In this document: piece after piece, positions 21,241 through 30,939 of the stretch | How positions within the stretch are numbered: position 1 is the stretch's first letter | Layout of the letters: each line of letters starts with the position of its first letter | Assembly (NCBI GenBank): GCA_035772405.1 | Contig: JAYKKM010000002.1 | Coordinates: 48,501-112,500 of the forward strand | DNA: 64,000 bases | Origin: Chrysogorgia sp. JL179-B06 | Taxonomy: Eukaryota; Cnidaria; Anthozoa; Scleralcyonacea; Chrysogorgiidae | Reading direction: 5' to 3' | Notes under the pieces: model-generated | Told to the model about the DNA's origin: nothing | Databases searched by the model: none | The model's input: only the letters and a program-made list of their open reading frames with translations | Program-made: the position numbers and the translations under genes

Positions 21241-23022
21241 ATGGCAAGGGCAAACCCACGCGTAAGCAGGGAAAACTTTTTAAACGAAGATCATGCTGAT
21301 AACGTAAATCATGCTAATAATGTAAATCATGCTGATAACGTAAATCATGCTGATAACGTAAATCATGCTGATAAAGTAAATCATGCTGATAACGTAAATC
21401 ATGCTAATAACGTAAATCATGCTGATAACGTAAATCATGCTGATAACATTAATCATGCTGATAACGTAAATCATGCTAATAACGTAAATCATGCTGATAA
21501 CGTAAATCATGCTAATAACGTAAATCATGCTAATAACGTAAATCATGCTGTTAACGTAAATCATGCTGATAACGTTAATCATGCTGATAACGTAAATCAT
21601 GCTGATAACGTAAATCATGCTGATAAAGTAAATCATGCTGATAACGTAAATCATGTTGATAACGTAAATCATCCTGATAACGTAAATCATGCTGATAAAG
21701 TAAATCATGCTGATAACGTAAATCATGCTAATAACGTAAATCATGCTGATAACGTAAATCATGCTGATAACGTAAATCATGCTGATAACGTAAATCATGC
21801 TGATAACGTTAATCATGCTGATAACGTAAATCATGCTGATAACGTTAATCATGCTAATAACGTAAATCATGCTGATAACGTAAATCATGCTAATAACGTA
21901 AATCATGCTAATAACGTAAATCATGCTGATAACGTAAATCATGCTAATAACGTAAATCATGCTGATAACGTAAATCATGCTGATAACGTTAATCATGCTG
22001 ATAACGTAAATCATGCTGATAACGTTAATCATGCTAATAACGTAAATCATGCTGATAACGTAAATCATGCTAATAACGTAAATCATGCTAATAACGTAAA
22101 TCATGCTGATAACGTAAATCATGCTAATAACGTAAATCATGCTGATAACGTAAATCATGCTGATAACGTTAATCATGCTGATAACGTAAATCATGTTGAT
22201 AACGTAAATCATGCTGATAACGTAAATCATGTTGATAACGTAAATCATGCTGATAACGTAAATCATGTTGATAACGTAAATCATGTTGATAACGTAAATC
22301 ATGTTGATAACGTAAATCATGCTGATAACGTAAATCATGCTGATAAAGTAAATCATGCTGATAACGTAAATCATGCTAATAACGTAAATCATGCTGATAA
22401 CGTTAATCATGCTAATAACGTTAATCATGCTGATAACGTAAATCATGCTAGTAACGTAAATCATGCTGATAACGTAAATCATGCTAATAACGTAAATCAT
22501 GCTGATAACGTTAATCATGCTGATAACGTAAATCATGCTGATAACGTTAATCATGCTGATAACGTTAATCATGTTGATAACGTTAATCATGCTGATAACG
22601 TTAATCATGCTGATAACGTTAATCATGCTGATAACGTAAATCATGTTGATAACGTAAATCATGCTGATAACGTTAATCATGCTAATAACGTTAATCATGC
22701 TGATAACGTAAATCATGCTGATAACGTTAATCATGCTGATAACGTAAATCATGCTAATAACGTAAATGATGCTAATAACGTAAATCATGCTAATAACGTA
22801 AATCATGCTGATAACGTTAATCATGTTGATAACGTAAATCATGCTAATAACGTAAATCATGCTGATAACGTTAATCATGTTGATAACGTAAATCATGCTA
22901 ATAACGTAAATCATGCTGATAACGTAAATCATGCTGATAACGTTAATCATGCTGATAACGTTAATCATGCTAATAACGTAAATCATGCTGATCGTACGCA
23001 TTATCGCAATGCTGATCCTTGA
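21241..23022 (+). repeat. 18-bp satellite (about 94 units) inside a long open frame
   Basis: Units are GCTGATAACGTAAATCAT and variants. The 18-bp period keeps a 593-codon plus-strand frame (MARANPRVSREN leader, then VNHADN repeated) and a 573-codon minus-strand frame open. The common variants are GAT/AAT (Asp/Asn), GCT/GTT (Ala/Val), AAC/AAA (Asn/Lys) and GTA/GTT (silent). Most change the amino acid, which argues against protein selection. Units at 21,841-22,020 repeat at 22,021-22,200 with a single difference, a 180-bp higher-order repeat. I do not call a gene, although the short unique leader and tail make a translated repeat protein not impossible. Confidence 0.9.
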
Positions 23023-23033
23023 AGCCTGTATCG

Positions 23034-23190
23034 CAATCAGAAGGTTACAGGTTCGATTCTTGTCCGGGACTCAGAAATATTTTTGTGAGGATATGATCTT
23101 GACGATCGTCGATGTATCGTCTGTCTACTCCAAGATCTCCCCATTCAATACAGCAATGTATATATATTAACACATCCAAGCATTACTGAT
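23034..23190 (+). mobile_element. tRNA-derived SINE, 5'-truncated
   Basis: Starts within the head (AATCAGAAGGTTACAGG), keeps the B-box-like GGTTCGATTC and the full body to TGTATATATATTAACAC. It directly follows the 18-bp satellite. Confidence 0.8.
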
Positions 23191-23249
23191 ATATAGTGAC
23201 TGCCGCGTATATAGGAGTATATTATATCAATTAAACAAGTACATCATTG

Positions 23250-23335
23250 TAGCCTTCGCTCTCCATCTGAGTCTCGATAGCTCAATGAGCGTCTCATCGG
23301 TAATCAGAAGGCTAAGGTTCGATCCTGTCTGGGTA
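23250..23335 (+). mobile_element. tRNA-derived SINE head, degenerate
   Basis: CCTTCGCTCTCCATCTGAGT, then GATAGCTCAATGAGCGTCTC and AAGGTTCGATCCTGTCTGGG. A shortened A-box region and a missing body show it is a fragment of the same family. Confidence 0.75.
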
Positions 23336-23344
23336 TCAGTACAT

Positions 23345-23690
23345 TCACTGTATGTGCAAAAGTTTGGAACGCTCTTGACGCGGAACTTAAAACCGCAGCC
23401 ACGTTAGATATTTTTAAAAAGTTTTATCAGAAGATAATATATCTTAATTATTAATACGACTTTTTACATTTTATGAACTTTTACGCTTTTAACAAAACTG
23501 TAAGTATTGCATGTTTGTTTCAACATATATTTCTTACTCGTAATCACTATTTAGTTGACATTGTAATTTATAGTATAATTAGTAATTTCAGTGATTGGTT
23601 AATATTGTAAGTAATATAGTTTTAAATGCAAGGCCATCCTGGAAAGCAGCTTTTAGCTGAGTGATGCCACCTTGCCTAAATAAATTATTA
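23345..23690 (+). pseudogene. LINE 3' end (last ORF codons plus 3' UTR)
   Basis: A frame reads KVWNALDAELKTAATLDIF, then KKFYQKIIYLNY and a stop, the usual WN-L...FK end of CR1/L2-type LINE proteins. The 3' UTR follows and ends GCAAGGCCATCCTGGAAAGC, then CACCTTGCCTAAATAAAT. The same 3' tail, diverged, is found on the minus strand at 62,405-62,470. Confidence 0.7.
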
Positions 23691-23735
23691 ATGTGTATGT
23701 ATTAACACAACAATTTATTCATTAAGATGAATTCA

Positions 23736-23990
23736 TGCAAGTTACTTCGGTCGTTGACAATCTCAAATGGGATACTACCACCGAGTGCATATTTAAAAAA
23801 GTAGCTAAGCGTCTTTTTCTGTTCAAAGTATTTAAAAGTTATAGCACGCCCATGGAGAATATTATAAGATTTTACAGAGCTGTAATAATCGTCGCTTAGG
23901 TTTGGAACGGCGACGAAGAATCAAAGAAACAATGTAGAACGGATCCAGAAACAAGCTCTTAGTTTAAATTACCATGCAAAACTTAAAACA
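23736..23990 (+). pseudogene. LINE reverse-transcriptase C-terminal fragment
   Basis: The translation reads LQVTSVVDNLKWDTTTECIF, then KKVAKRLFLFKVFKS and MENIIRFYRAVI, then a stop and, in another frame, NVERIQKQAL. This is the post-polymerase region of CR1-like LINE proteins (LKW...KRLY, then a thumb, then QKRAL). It has a stop and at least one shift. Confidence 0.65.
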
Positions 23991-24631
23991 ACGAAGGATC
24001 GTCGGAGGATCTTATAGGCAGGTAATTCATGTATGCCTACTGTATGGTTACTTCATGTAATCGTGTCCCCAGAACAACTATAATCCTAACCAAAATGTTG
24101 TGTCCGGACACAAAAATCGACATACTGTACGTATATGAAGTAGTCCCCATCTTATTAACATTTCGTACCCATTACATGAACTACATCACTTACTGCCAAA
24201 AAAAGATTTGTCAAGAAAAGGAGAGGAAGACGAAGTCAAATGGCCAAAAAGATTTTAATGGAAAGTTGAAAATATTACAATTTCAACGCAAACATGGAAA
24301 GCGACAAAAATCGGTTAAACAATTTAGCGAGTGTATAAACGAAGTTTAAGAAAATCCATTAAAAAAGTAACACACCTTTAACTGCAACTCTCCTGACTGA
24401 TTTGAATGAAAGGTTCCATTTGTTTGACTGATTATGGTATTTGCATCCATTAAATTGACTTTGACTTCGCAAGATTTGTTTTTCAAATCAACATGAATAC
24501 CAAGTTTAACTGTTGTCCCTGGGCGATATATTCTTGGCGAAATAATCAGGTACTCATCACTTGAAAATAAAATATTCCAACAATGAAAATTTAGTTAAGT
24601 TAGGTAGTTGCAGCTTGATGTTTGTGAAGTT

Positions 24632-24706
24632 GTAAAGGTTTTACTGTGCAAGCTGTCTGGTGCTCAGTATTGACAACTTAACACAGCTTGCACAGTAAAA
24701 CCTTTA
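24632..24706. repeat. Perfect 22-24-bp hairpin
   Basis: TAAAGGTTTTACTGTGCAAG at 24,632 is matched by CTTGCACAGTAAAACCTTTA ending at 24,706, with a 27-bp loop. Its size is between a tiny MITE and a small-RNA precursor. No expression evidence can be read here. Confidence 0.7.
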
Positions 24707-24917
24707 TAATGAAACTGTAATCAGGAATTTTGCGTTGTCCAGTAAACAAGAACCAAAGTGTCAAGTGTGCTATCACAAAGTGTGTTATTTCAAGGTGTGT
24801 TAGATAGTACGATTGTCAGACAAAATCCAACAGAACAAAAAATCCGAAAGTTAAGAAATGGACAAAATCCAACGTACTTGAGTTATTAACTTTGAATATG
24901 TATTCAAAATTATAAGC

Positions 24918-25530
24918 ATGTCAGGACAATTTTTAGAAAATTCTGAGACTTTTAAGTATCTTGGAATCACCATAAACAGCAATCTTACATGGGATGACCA
25001 TGTGAATTATATTATTAAATTATTGAAAAAACTAAGCCTGTTTAAAAGAATTAAGAGGTATCTCCCACTATATAGGGCTACGAAACAATTTTTTAATTCA
25101 TTTATGTTACCTCTTTTTTATTATTGTGATTGTGTTTGGGGAGACAGAGGTAATAACAATTTAATGCAGTCTCTGCAAATTTTACACAACAAGTCAGCCA
25201 AAGAAATCCTAGATCGGCCATACCACTCTTCCGCAACTGATGCCCTTAAAACACTTGATTGGAAGTCTTTAATTCATCGAAGATATTTATATCGATCTAT
25301 TTTTATATATAAATGTATTAATGGTTTGATTGGCTATGATTTTAACTTAACTTTCAACAAATCTATACACTCTTATAAGACGAGAAATAAGGAGAACTTA
25401 AGAAAGCCCTCTTCAAAGCGCCGATGAGTCAATGGAATGTGACCTCTCGTGCTTCTGATGACTGGAACAGTATTGATCTGTCTATCCGATGGATTGGGCA
25501 ACTTCATATTTTTAAGAAAGCTTTAATATA
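24918..25530 (+). pseudogene. LINE reverse-transcriptase C-terminal region, 5'-truncated
   Basis: The frame contains FKYLGITINSNLTWDDHV (the conserved motif after the catalytic domain in CR1/L2/Rex-like LINEs), then LPLFYYCDCVWG, LQILHNKSAKEIL and LYRSIFIYKCINGL. The frame ends near 25,427, but another frame continues MSQWNVTSRASDDWNSIDLS and HIFKKALI to a stop, so one frameshift separates the last ~35 codons. The palm/catalytic part is missing. A T-rich 3' UTR follows. Confidence 0.82.
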
Positions 25531-25681
25531 AAGCTTTTTATACACATTTGTTTTTTACATTTTATTCATCCTTGTACTGCACTAATATTAATTCTTTGTT
25601 TTTTTTTGTTTTTTAATTTGTAAAATGATCAGGTATCCTCATTAAAGATTATTTCACACAAGGTTGTTTAATATATCACCA

Positions 25682-25893
25682 ATGACGTTATAACGTGTAC
25701 CCACCATAATGACCAATCTGAAAAAGCATACAATATTGCTTGAAACTTTACAAAAGTATACACTTCACTAAATGAATATACTACGTCAACTTTATCGTTA
25801 CCATAGCAATTTTTAAAGCAATTTTATTTAATAGTTTTGAAGATGTCCTTCATTTCAGATTGGTCATAATGTGGGTACAACTTGTGACGTCAC
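25682..25893. mobile_element. Small foldback element
   Basis: The left arm (CGTGTACCCACCATAATGAC, then CAATCTGAAA) pairs with the right arm (TTTCAGATTGGTCATAATGT, then GGGTACAACTTG), about 40 bp with mismatches. The loop has no coding sense. Confidence 0.75.
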
Positions 25894-25954
25894 ATGTCAT
25901 ACAACATAAACTTGAACAACTCAAGAACGAGATACGATATTATTATTATTACCA

Positions 25955-27140
25955 GGAGCAATCAAAGATTATGTAATTGCGTTCGACGCATGTGGACTTG
26001 TAAATGGCGAATGTAGATTATGCTGTAACGAATTATGAAAATAAATAAAGCTAATAAATATATAACAGCGTCTTAATTGAAGACACTATAACTTCAATGT
26101 TTTTGATAACGGTGACATCCTGAGTGATTTCCCTACGTTAATTAGGAGGGTATATTTCCCGTTATTTTCGATTTGAAAGTTGACCGCCACAGATACCTGT
26201 AAATCGTTCAATTCAGAAATATTACAATCGTGAAGTTCGATTTGGCAAAAGTTGAATGGAAAATTTATAACTTCGCGAGGCACGCTCGTTTCGAGTAAAT
26301 GTTGTTCGAGTAAATGATGTATGGTGTTCAAATGATCAGATTGAATTTTGACATTATAAACGCGCCATATTATTACCGTTATAACGTATGTTATTTTAAA
26401 ATTAGAAGGCCATGGATTGGCCATATGATCGCCTTGATACGTTGTTTAGATTGTTATCGACTGGAACACGGCAACAAACGACAGCGTCTTAATTCAAGGA
26501 GACACTATATAAACCTCAATGTTTTTGACAACGGTGACATCCCGCATTCCCGTTCGTTAGTTCGATTTGAAATATGACCGTTCGACCGCTAGATAAGTCA
26601 GTAAATATTACAATCGTGAAGTTCGATTTGGCGAAGTGTCGCTTGAATGGAAAATTTATAACTTCGCGAGGCTTGCACGTTTCGAGTAAATGTTGTTGGA
26701 ATTAGATGTATGGTGTTCAAATGATCAGATTGAATTTTGACATTATAAACGCGCCATATGATTACCATATGTTATTTATTACATGGTTTATATTCTACAT
26801 TCTATTAATTTGATCCTCCATGCTATAGCAAATTTCTATCATCATTCTGCTGGCATGCCTAATCCTGAACACTTCTACAGGCAACTTCATATCCACTGCT
26901 CCTGTGTTAATCCTGAGGCAGCATTTTCCTCGCCAGTACTGCCATAATTTATTCCAAAACGGTAATTTATTCAAAAAGAGGAAAGATTTTGTTTTCATTT
27001 ATTTTAGCTGTAAAGCACAGGTAACCCATACAAGATTAGAATGCGTTCTAGGAGTAATCAAAGATTATGTAATTGCGTTCGACGCATGTGGACCAGTAAA
27101 TGGCGAATGAAGATCGGTAATTATGCTGTAAAATATATAT
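25955..27140. repeat. Diverged tandem duplication opening the segmental-repeat mosaic
   Basis: AATCAAAGATTATGTAATTG, then CGTTCGACGCATGTGGAC, occurs at about 25,968 and again at 27,057. GTTTTTGATAACGGTGACAT at 26,100 recurs as GTTTTTGACAACGGTGACAT at 26,520. GATTGAATTTTGACATTATA with AACGCGCCATAT recurs at 26,338 and 26,730. Units of roughly 400 bp to 1 kb were duplicated and then diverged. No gene is recognised. Confidence 0.7.
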
Positions 27141-27156
27141 TCATCATATATATATT

Positions 27157-27205
<49 letters not shown>
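27135..27205. repeat. AT dinucleotide repeat
   Basis: An (AT)n run with a few TCA interruptions, immediately before the tRNA-like head of the next element. Confidence 0.95.
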
Positions 27206-27210
<5 letters not shown>

Positions 27211-27535
27211 AGTTCAGTGGTCATAGCACTGCACTAGCATCGCAAGGGTCGCGGTTCGATTCCAGCCGGAAGACCTCTAAGTTGTATTTTTCGCAACTGG
27301 TCCCGGTTTGGTCTTAAAATGTATATATTCCAACACTCGAAATTTTCCTTCACCATAAATCCTTAGAACATATATGCGCACGCTCACTGCTTGCAGTTTG
27401 AGCGCTCTGGCATGGTTTTTGATGTCCCACATTTTGTGTGGCATCAAGGGTGACTGTTAATAGCAGTTATCTTCATCCTGCTCATCAGCACTACACTGAT
27501 AAGACCCAAAAGGCCGAAACGGTACCGTCTGTAGT
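27205..27535 (+). mobile_element. SINE-like unit: tRNA-like head with hammerhead tail
   Basis: The head has an A-box-like TAGTTCAGTGGTCATAGCA and a B-box-like GGTTCGATTCCAGCC with tRNA spacing, and differs from the other SINE family in the window. An unrelated body of about 200 bp follows and the unit ends in a hammerhead-shaped sequence (27,490-27,535). (AT)n arrays lie directly on both sides. Schistosome Sm-alpha repeats are a known precedent for a pol III promoter joined to a hammerhead; the comparison is by architecture only. Confidence 0.65.
27490..27535 (+). ncRNA. Hammerhead ribozyme motif, one core base changed
   Basis: Stem I: ACTACA (27,490-27,495) pairs perfectly with TGTAGT (27,530-27,535). 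Core: CTGATAA where CTGATGA is expected. Stem II: GACC/GGCC with a CAAAA loop and one A-C mismatch. GAAA is followed by stem III ACGG/CCGT and C27529 as the cleavage position. The core change is G-to-A at the residue known as G8, which should greatly weaken cleavage. Both this and the stem II mismatch are G-to-A changes from an evident consensus, so I read it as a recently decayed type I hammerhead. Confidence 0.75.
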
Positions 27536-27544
27536 TATATATAC

Positions 27545-27648
<104 letters not shown>

Positions 27649-27654
27649 GCTATA

Positions 27655-28050
27655 TACTAGGAGTTTATCAGAAGTGAAATGCGCTCGGGACTGACACAGG
27701 AGCACAAATTTATATTATTTATACAGAATAATGCCACAAATTTTCTATAGCTTGAGGATCAAATGAATAGAATGTAGAATCTTAACCACGCATCAAGGCG
27801 ATTGTAATAATAACATACGGTAATCATATTACGCGTTTATAATTATGATGTCAAAATTCAATATGACCATTTGAACGCCATACATCTAATTCGAATAACA
27901 TTTACTCGAGACAAGAAAGGCTCGCGAAGACTAATTGTTATCAATTTCCCATTCAAGCGACACTTTTACGAAATCGAACTTCACATAACGTTTCTTTCAA
28001 CTTTTAAGCGATTTTGAAGCTTTATACCTTTAAACGCATATGAGATACAG
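27655..28050 (+). repeat. Segmental-repeat module, copy 1
   Basis: Contains ACTAGGAGTTTATCAG, TAGAATGTAGAATCTTAACC, CGCGTTTATAAT, GTCAAAATTCAATATGACC, CATACATCTAATTCGAATAA and ACTTTTACGAAATCGAACTT in that order. The same order occurs at 30,595-30,930, 34,860-35,130 and 38,300-38,640, and in part at 37,185-37,340 and, reversed, at 26,300-26,780. It leads directly into the frame at 29,129 once the element at 28,054 is set aside. Confidence 0.8.
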
Positions 28051-28053
28051 TAA

Positions 28054-29115
28054 TGTATCAGTCAAATCCAAGCATGCCCATCCCACCCCCGGGCCAACCC
28101 CCGGGAATTTGACATTTGTTCAAAAATGCTGCTAATTCCCCACAGTGGGGATGAAATGCAGGTGCAAATGCCCCACAGTGGGGAAAAAAATCTGTGGCGA
28201 ATCCCCGGCCACGGAAAGCAATACTAGTACAGTAACAACAATTTTCATTGTTTTCAAATATCAAATTATTATTACAAATTACAAGGGCAACAAATTACAA
28301 GGCAACAAGGCAGGTGTTAACCCTCCATGATTAAATCACACTTGAACAACAACACGTTTTGTAGGCTGTATAGCAATGCTATGGGGGGAGTGGCAATTCA
28401 ATTGCACCTGCTGGCCACTGGTGCTGTGCTGCCCAAAGGGAACGAGGCTCAGATTACTGTATACCCTAATGGTCAGCACTAGAGGCAATCCACCGAGGGT
28501 CTTTCACCGAGTGGGGACTAGGACTAGTTGCTATATTACCAACTGTTTTTGACTGTTTTTAACTGTTTTTAGGATTACATGATTAAAGATTAAAGACCAA
28601 TAATCGGCAATTGTCAAATGCTTTTAGATTACCAATGATGGGCAATTCCACAACAGTAAATTGTAGGATTCCAGAACCCAACCCCAACACAACACAAATC
28701 CTAACCCTAACCCCCCGTCTTAAGTGTCTCCCTAACCCCCCGCCCAATTCCCGCCTTCAACTTCATCGTAAGCCTAACTCCCAACCTGTGTGTTTAAAAT
28801 AATTAAGAAACTTGAATAATTTAGCAACTAGTCGTGTGTCCTACAATATATTGTTGTGGAATTACCCATTATTGGTAATCTAAGAGTACAGTATTTGACA
28901 ATTGGCGATTATTGGCAGAAATATAATTTAGCAACTAGTACTAGTCCCCACTCGGTTAAAGACCCTCAGTGGATTGCCTCTAGTGTCGACCTTATCTAAT
29001 GCCCGACCCCCGAGCAAAGGTTTGGGTTCAAATTCCCCACCCCCGGGATTGGTCAACGTATCAAATGGCCGGCGGTGTCCCGGGGGGATGGTCATGGTTG
29101 GATTTGACTGATACA
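28054..29115. mobile_element. MITE-type element with TAA target duplication
   Basis: Ends TGTATCAGTCAAATCCAA and TTGGATTTGACTGATACA are inverted, with TAA on both sides (28,051-28,053 and 29,116-29,118), as in Harbinger-type elements. It carries unusual CCCCGGG-rich subterminal stretches and the CCCCACAGTGGGG palindrome twice. It contains a second, nested foldback (28,471-28,991). No transposase. Confidence 0.82.
28471..28991. mobile_element. Nested foldback element
   Basis: The left end CACTAGAGGCAATCCAC and its inverted partner GTGGATTGCCTCTAGTG, plus inner arms (CAATAATCGGCAATTGTC, TAGATTACCAATGATGGG and partners), pair over about 170 bp. The loop holds short CCTAACCCTAACCCCCC runs that look like telomeric repeats but are only two to three units. 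Confidence 0.8.
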
Positions 29116-29128
29116 TAAGTGTAAACAA

Positions 29129-29371
29129 ATGCCTCGCAGACAGAATACTTTCACAACCGAAGAGGTTTTGGCGTTTCTCGATGCAAATTACGATATTCCT
29201 GGTGGTGGAGAAGGCACGGAGGTATCATATATGAAAAGTGAAGTCGAAGATATAGATGTTGAGGGAGATAATTCTCGTCAAACAAGTGAATGGAAGACAT
29301 ACAATGGAAACGATGTCGATGATATTCATCTGATTGACGTGGTTGATGCTGAAAGACCCAGGAAAGTATAA
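29129..29371 (+). CDS. Unrecognised 80-aa acidic frame, possibly a first exon
   Basis: Begins MPRRQNTFTTEEVLAFLDAN and continues into an acidic stretch (SEVEDIDVEGDNSRQTSEW) ending with HLIDVVDAERPRKV before a stop. The start is a basic leader followed by a TxEEVLxxLD helix, a shape I associate loosely with the N-termini of piggyBac-type transposases, but no catalytic domain follows. GAAAGTATAA at the end could be a splice donor. A diverged copy of the last two thirds is at 35,500-35,650, so the frame is part of the duplicated mosaic rather than a unique host gene. Most of the differences between the copies fall in a few codons, and the second copy is frameshifted. Confidence 0.35.
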   Translation: MPRRQNTFTTEEVLAFLDANYDIPGGGEGTEVSYMKSEVEDIDVEGDNSRQTSEWKTYNGNDVDDIHLIDVVDAERPRKV

Positions 29372-29639
29372 AGCTAATTTATTTTGTTTTAGGTGTGTCC
29401 AAACAATGCAAAATTTTGGGTTTTAATATTTTTAGAATTTCTGATATTTTCTACCTGAAATATTCAAAATTAGTATACCAAATTTGAAATATGATATTCA
29501 TGAAAATTCACTCGCTTCCAATCCTCTCTCCTCCGCAGAGCCTTCTATTTTTTTTTACTTCTGTGGAAGGCGAAGGCGCGCGCGAGGGAGGCGCGCGAGG
29601 GAGGCCCGACAGGGAAGGTGAAATTTAATCATAATCCGC

Positions 29640-30600
29640 GACAAATTCAGGCCAATATTTACTCGATTTCAATTCTGAAAACAGATTTGGAATTACCGAG
29701 TCCAAGCACATTGCATCCCTTAGCTTTCAGATCACAATCCGTTCAAACCCAGTCCTTCATCTAGAACCGCACTGACAGAATACGAAGTCGAACAACAGGA
29801 ATCATACGTCAACTAAAGTCGAGACTTGAACAACAACATCGAGAACATGGATAACGTAATTTGGAATTTAATTTTGACCTCAATCACCCCTCATAGGAAA
29901 GAAGGCTTCGTCCTTCGCTAAGGTCGTTCGAAACGTTTGCCGTTAGACTAGCTCGTAGCGCAATGTTTTAGATTATTCCATTTGTATTTGTACACTCCCT
30001 ACGCAGCACAATATACTGATCCGACTAATTTAGCATGGAGTTTGCAAAGCATGAAGACGGCAAGATCCAAGTTACGGGGGAGAACCGCGAATTGATGTAT
30101 TGAGCTGATTATTTTGTTATTGTTGGTGTTTTCAGAAAGATCCCTGAAATAGAGGTGAAATAATATAGACTATAATAATGTCATACCTGATCGTAATAAC
30201 GTGTACCAAAAGCTGAGCAATGACAGCTGTTTGAAAGACCAACTTAGTCAACTTCATCTTTCAGCTAAAAGAGTTAGAAGCCAGTTGAATGGTTAAATGT
30301 TATCGCGATTGATATCAACTGTGCATGTACGTGATGCTAAATAAGTAACTTACACCAGTTGCAATGAATCATTACAACTGGGATAATCTTTCAAAATGGG
30401 AAATAAACTATATCAAAGTCATTACAACTGCGATAATCTCTCAAAATGGGAAGTAAACTATCCACCTTTTTCACACTGCGTCCCCAGGGGGTGCACAGAG
30501 TACGTCACAAATGATCTAGTGTTGAGAAAATATTCAATATCTCACAGCCGCAATCTAGAGAACTAATACGTTAACAGCCTATTTATTTTATTTATTTTAT
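29640..30600 (+). repeat. Segmental repeat A (plus)
   Basis: Starts CCAATATTTACTCGATTTCA and runs through CTTCGTCCTTCGCTAAGG, GTTTTAGATTATTCCATTTG, GACGGCAAGATCCAA, TGTCATACCTGATCGTAATA, and two copies of GATAATCTTTCAAAATGGGA to CAATATCTCACAGCCGC. It is highly similar to repeat C and, in reverse complement, to repeat B. It holds no open frame that looks coding. Confidence 0.9.
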
Positions 30601-30930
30601 TTTACTAGGAGTTCTTATCAGCAGTGAAATGCTGCCGTTGGCGCGTGCAGTGTTCAGAATCAGGCATAAATAGAATGTAGAATCTAAACCACGTATGAAG
30701 GTGATCATATATAGCCTTGTATAACGGTAATCATATTGCGCGTTTATAATGTCAAAATTCAATATTACCATTTGAACGCCATACATCTAATTCGAATAAC
30801 ATTTACTCGAAATGTTAACAAGCCTCGCGAAGTTATCAATTTTTCATTCAAGCGACATTTTTGCTAAATCGAACTTCACGTTTGTAATAGATTGCTGATT
30901 GACGACTTATCTGGCGACTGGCGGTTGGAC
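30595..30930 (+). repeat. Segmental-repeat module, copy 2
   Basis: Same motif order as the module at 27,655-28,050, directly following repeat A. Ends at GATTGACGACTTATCTGGCG. The same junction recurs at 38,300-38,640. Confidence 0.8.
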
Positions 30931-30939
30931 AAATCAATC

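Noticed and set aside
21195..21245. AAGGAGGACAAACGTGATAG upstream of the 593-codon frame, resembling a bacterial ribosome-binding site
   Set aside because: The window is clearly eukaryotic (introns, SINEs, LINEs); spacing is also too long. Chance.
21280..23001. Regular 18-bp repeats as a possible CRISPR array
   Set aside because: Units are directly adjacent with no spacers; no cas-like genes; eukaryotic context.
24029..24349. 106-codon Lys-rich frame
   Set aside because: No recognisable motif, no paralog support, sits between LINE fragments; not distinguishable from chance.
26795..27110. Overlapping 67- and 68-codon frames on opposite strands
   Set aside because: No domain seen on either strand; part of the duplicated mosaic without conservation of frame in the other copies.
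28690..28750. CCTAACCCTAACCCCCC as a telomere
   Set aside because: Only two or three units inside the loop of a foldback element; similar short runs at 3,410 and 35,275 are also isolated.
29900..29950. TTCGAAACGTTTG as a hammerhead 3' half
   Set aside because: No CUGANGA-type core upstream in any of the three paralogous copies.
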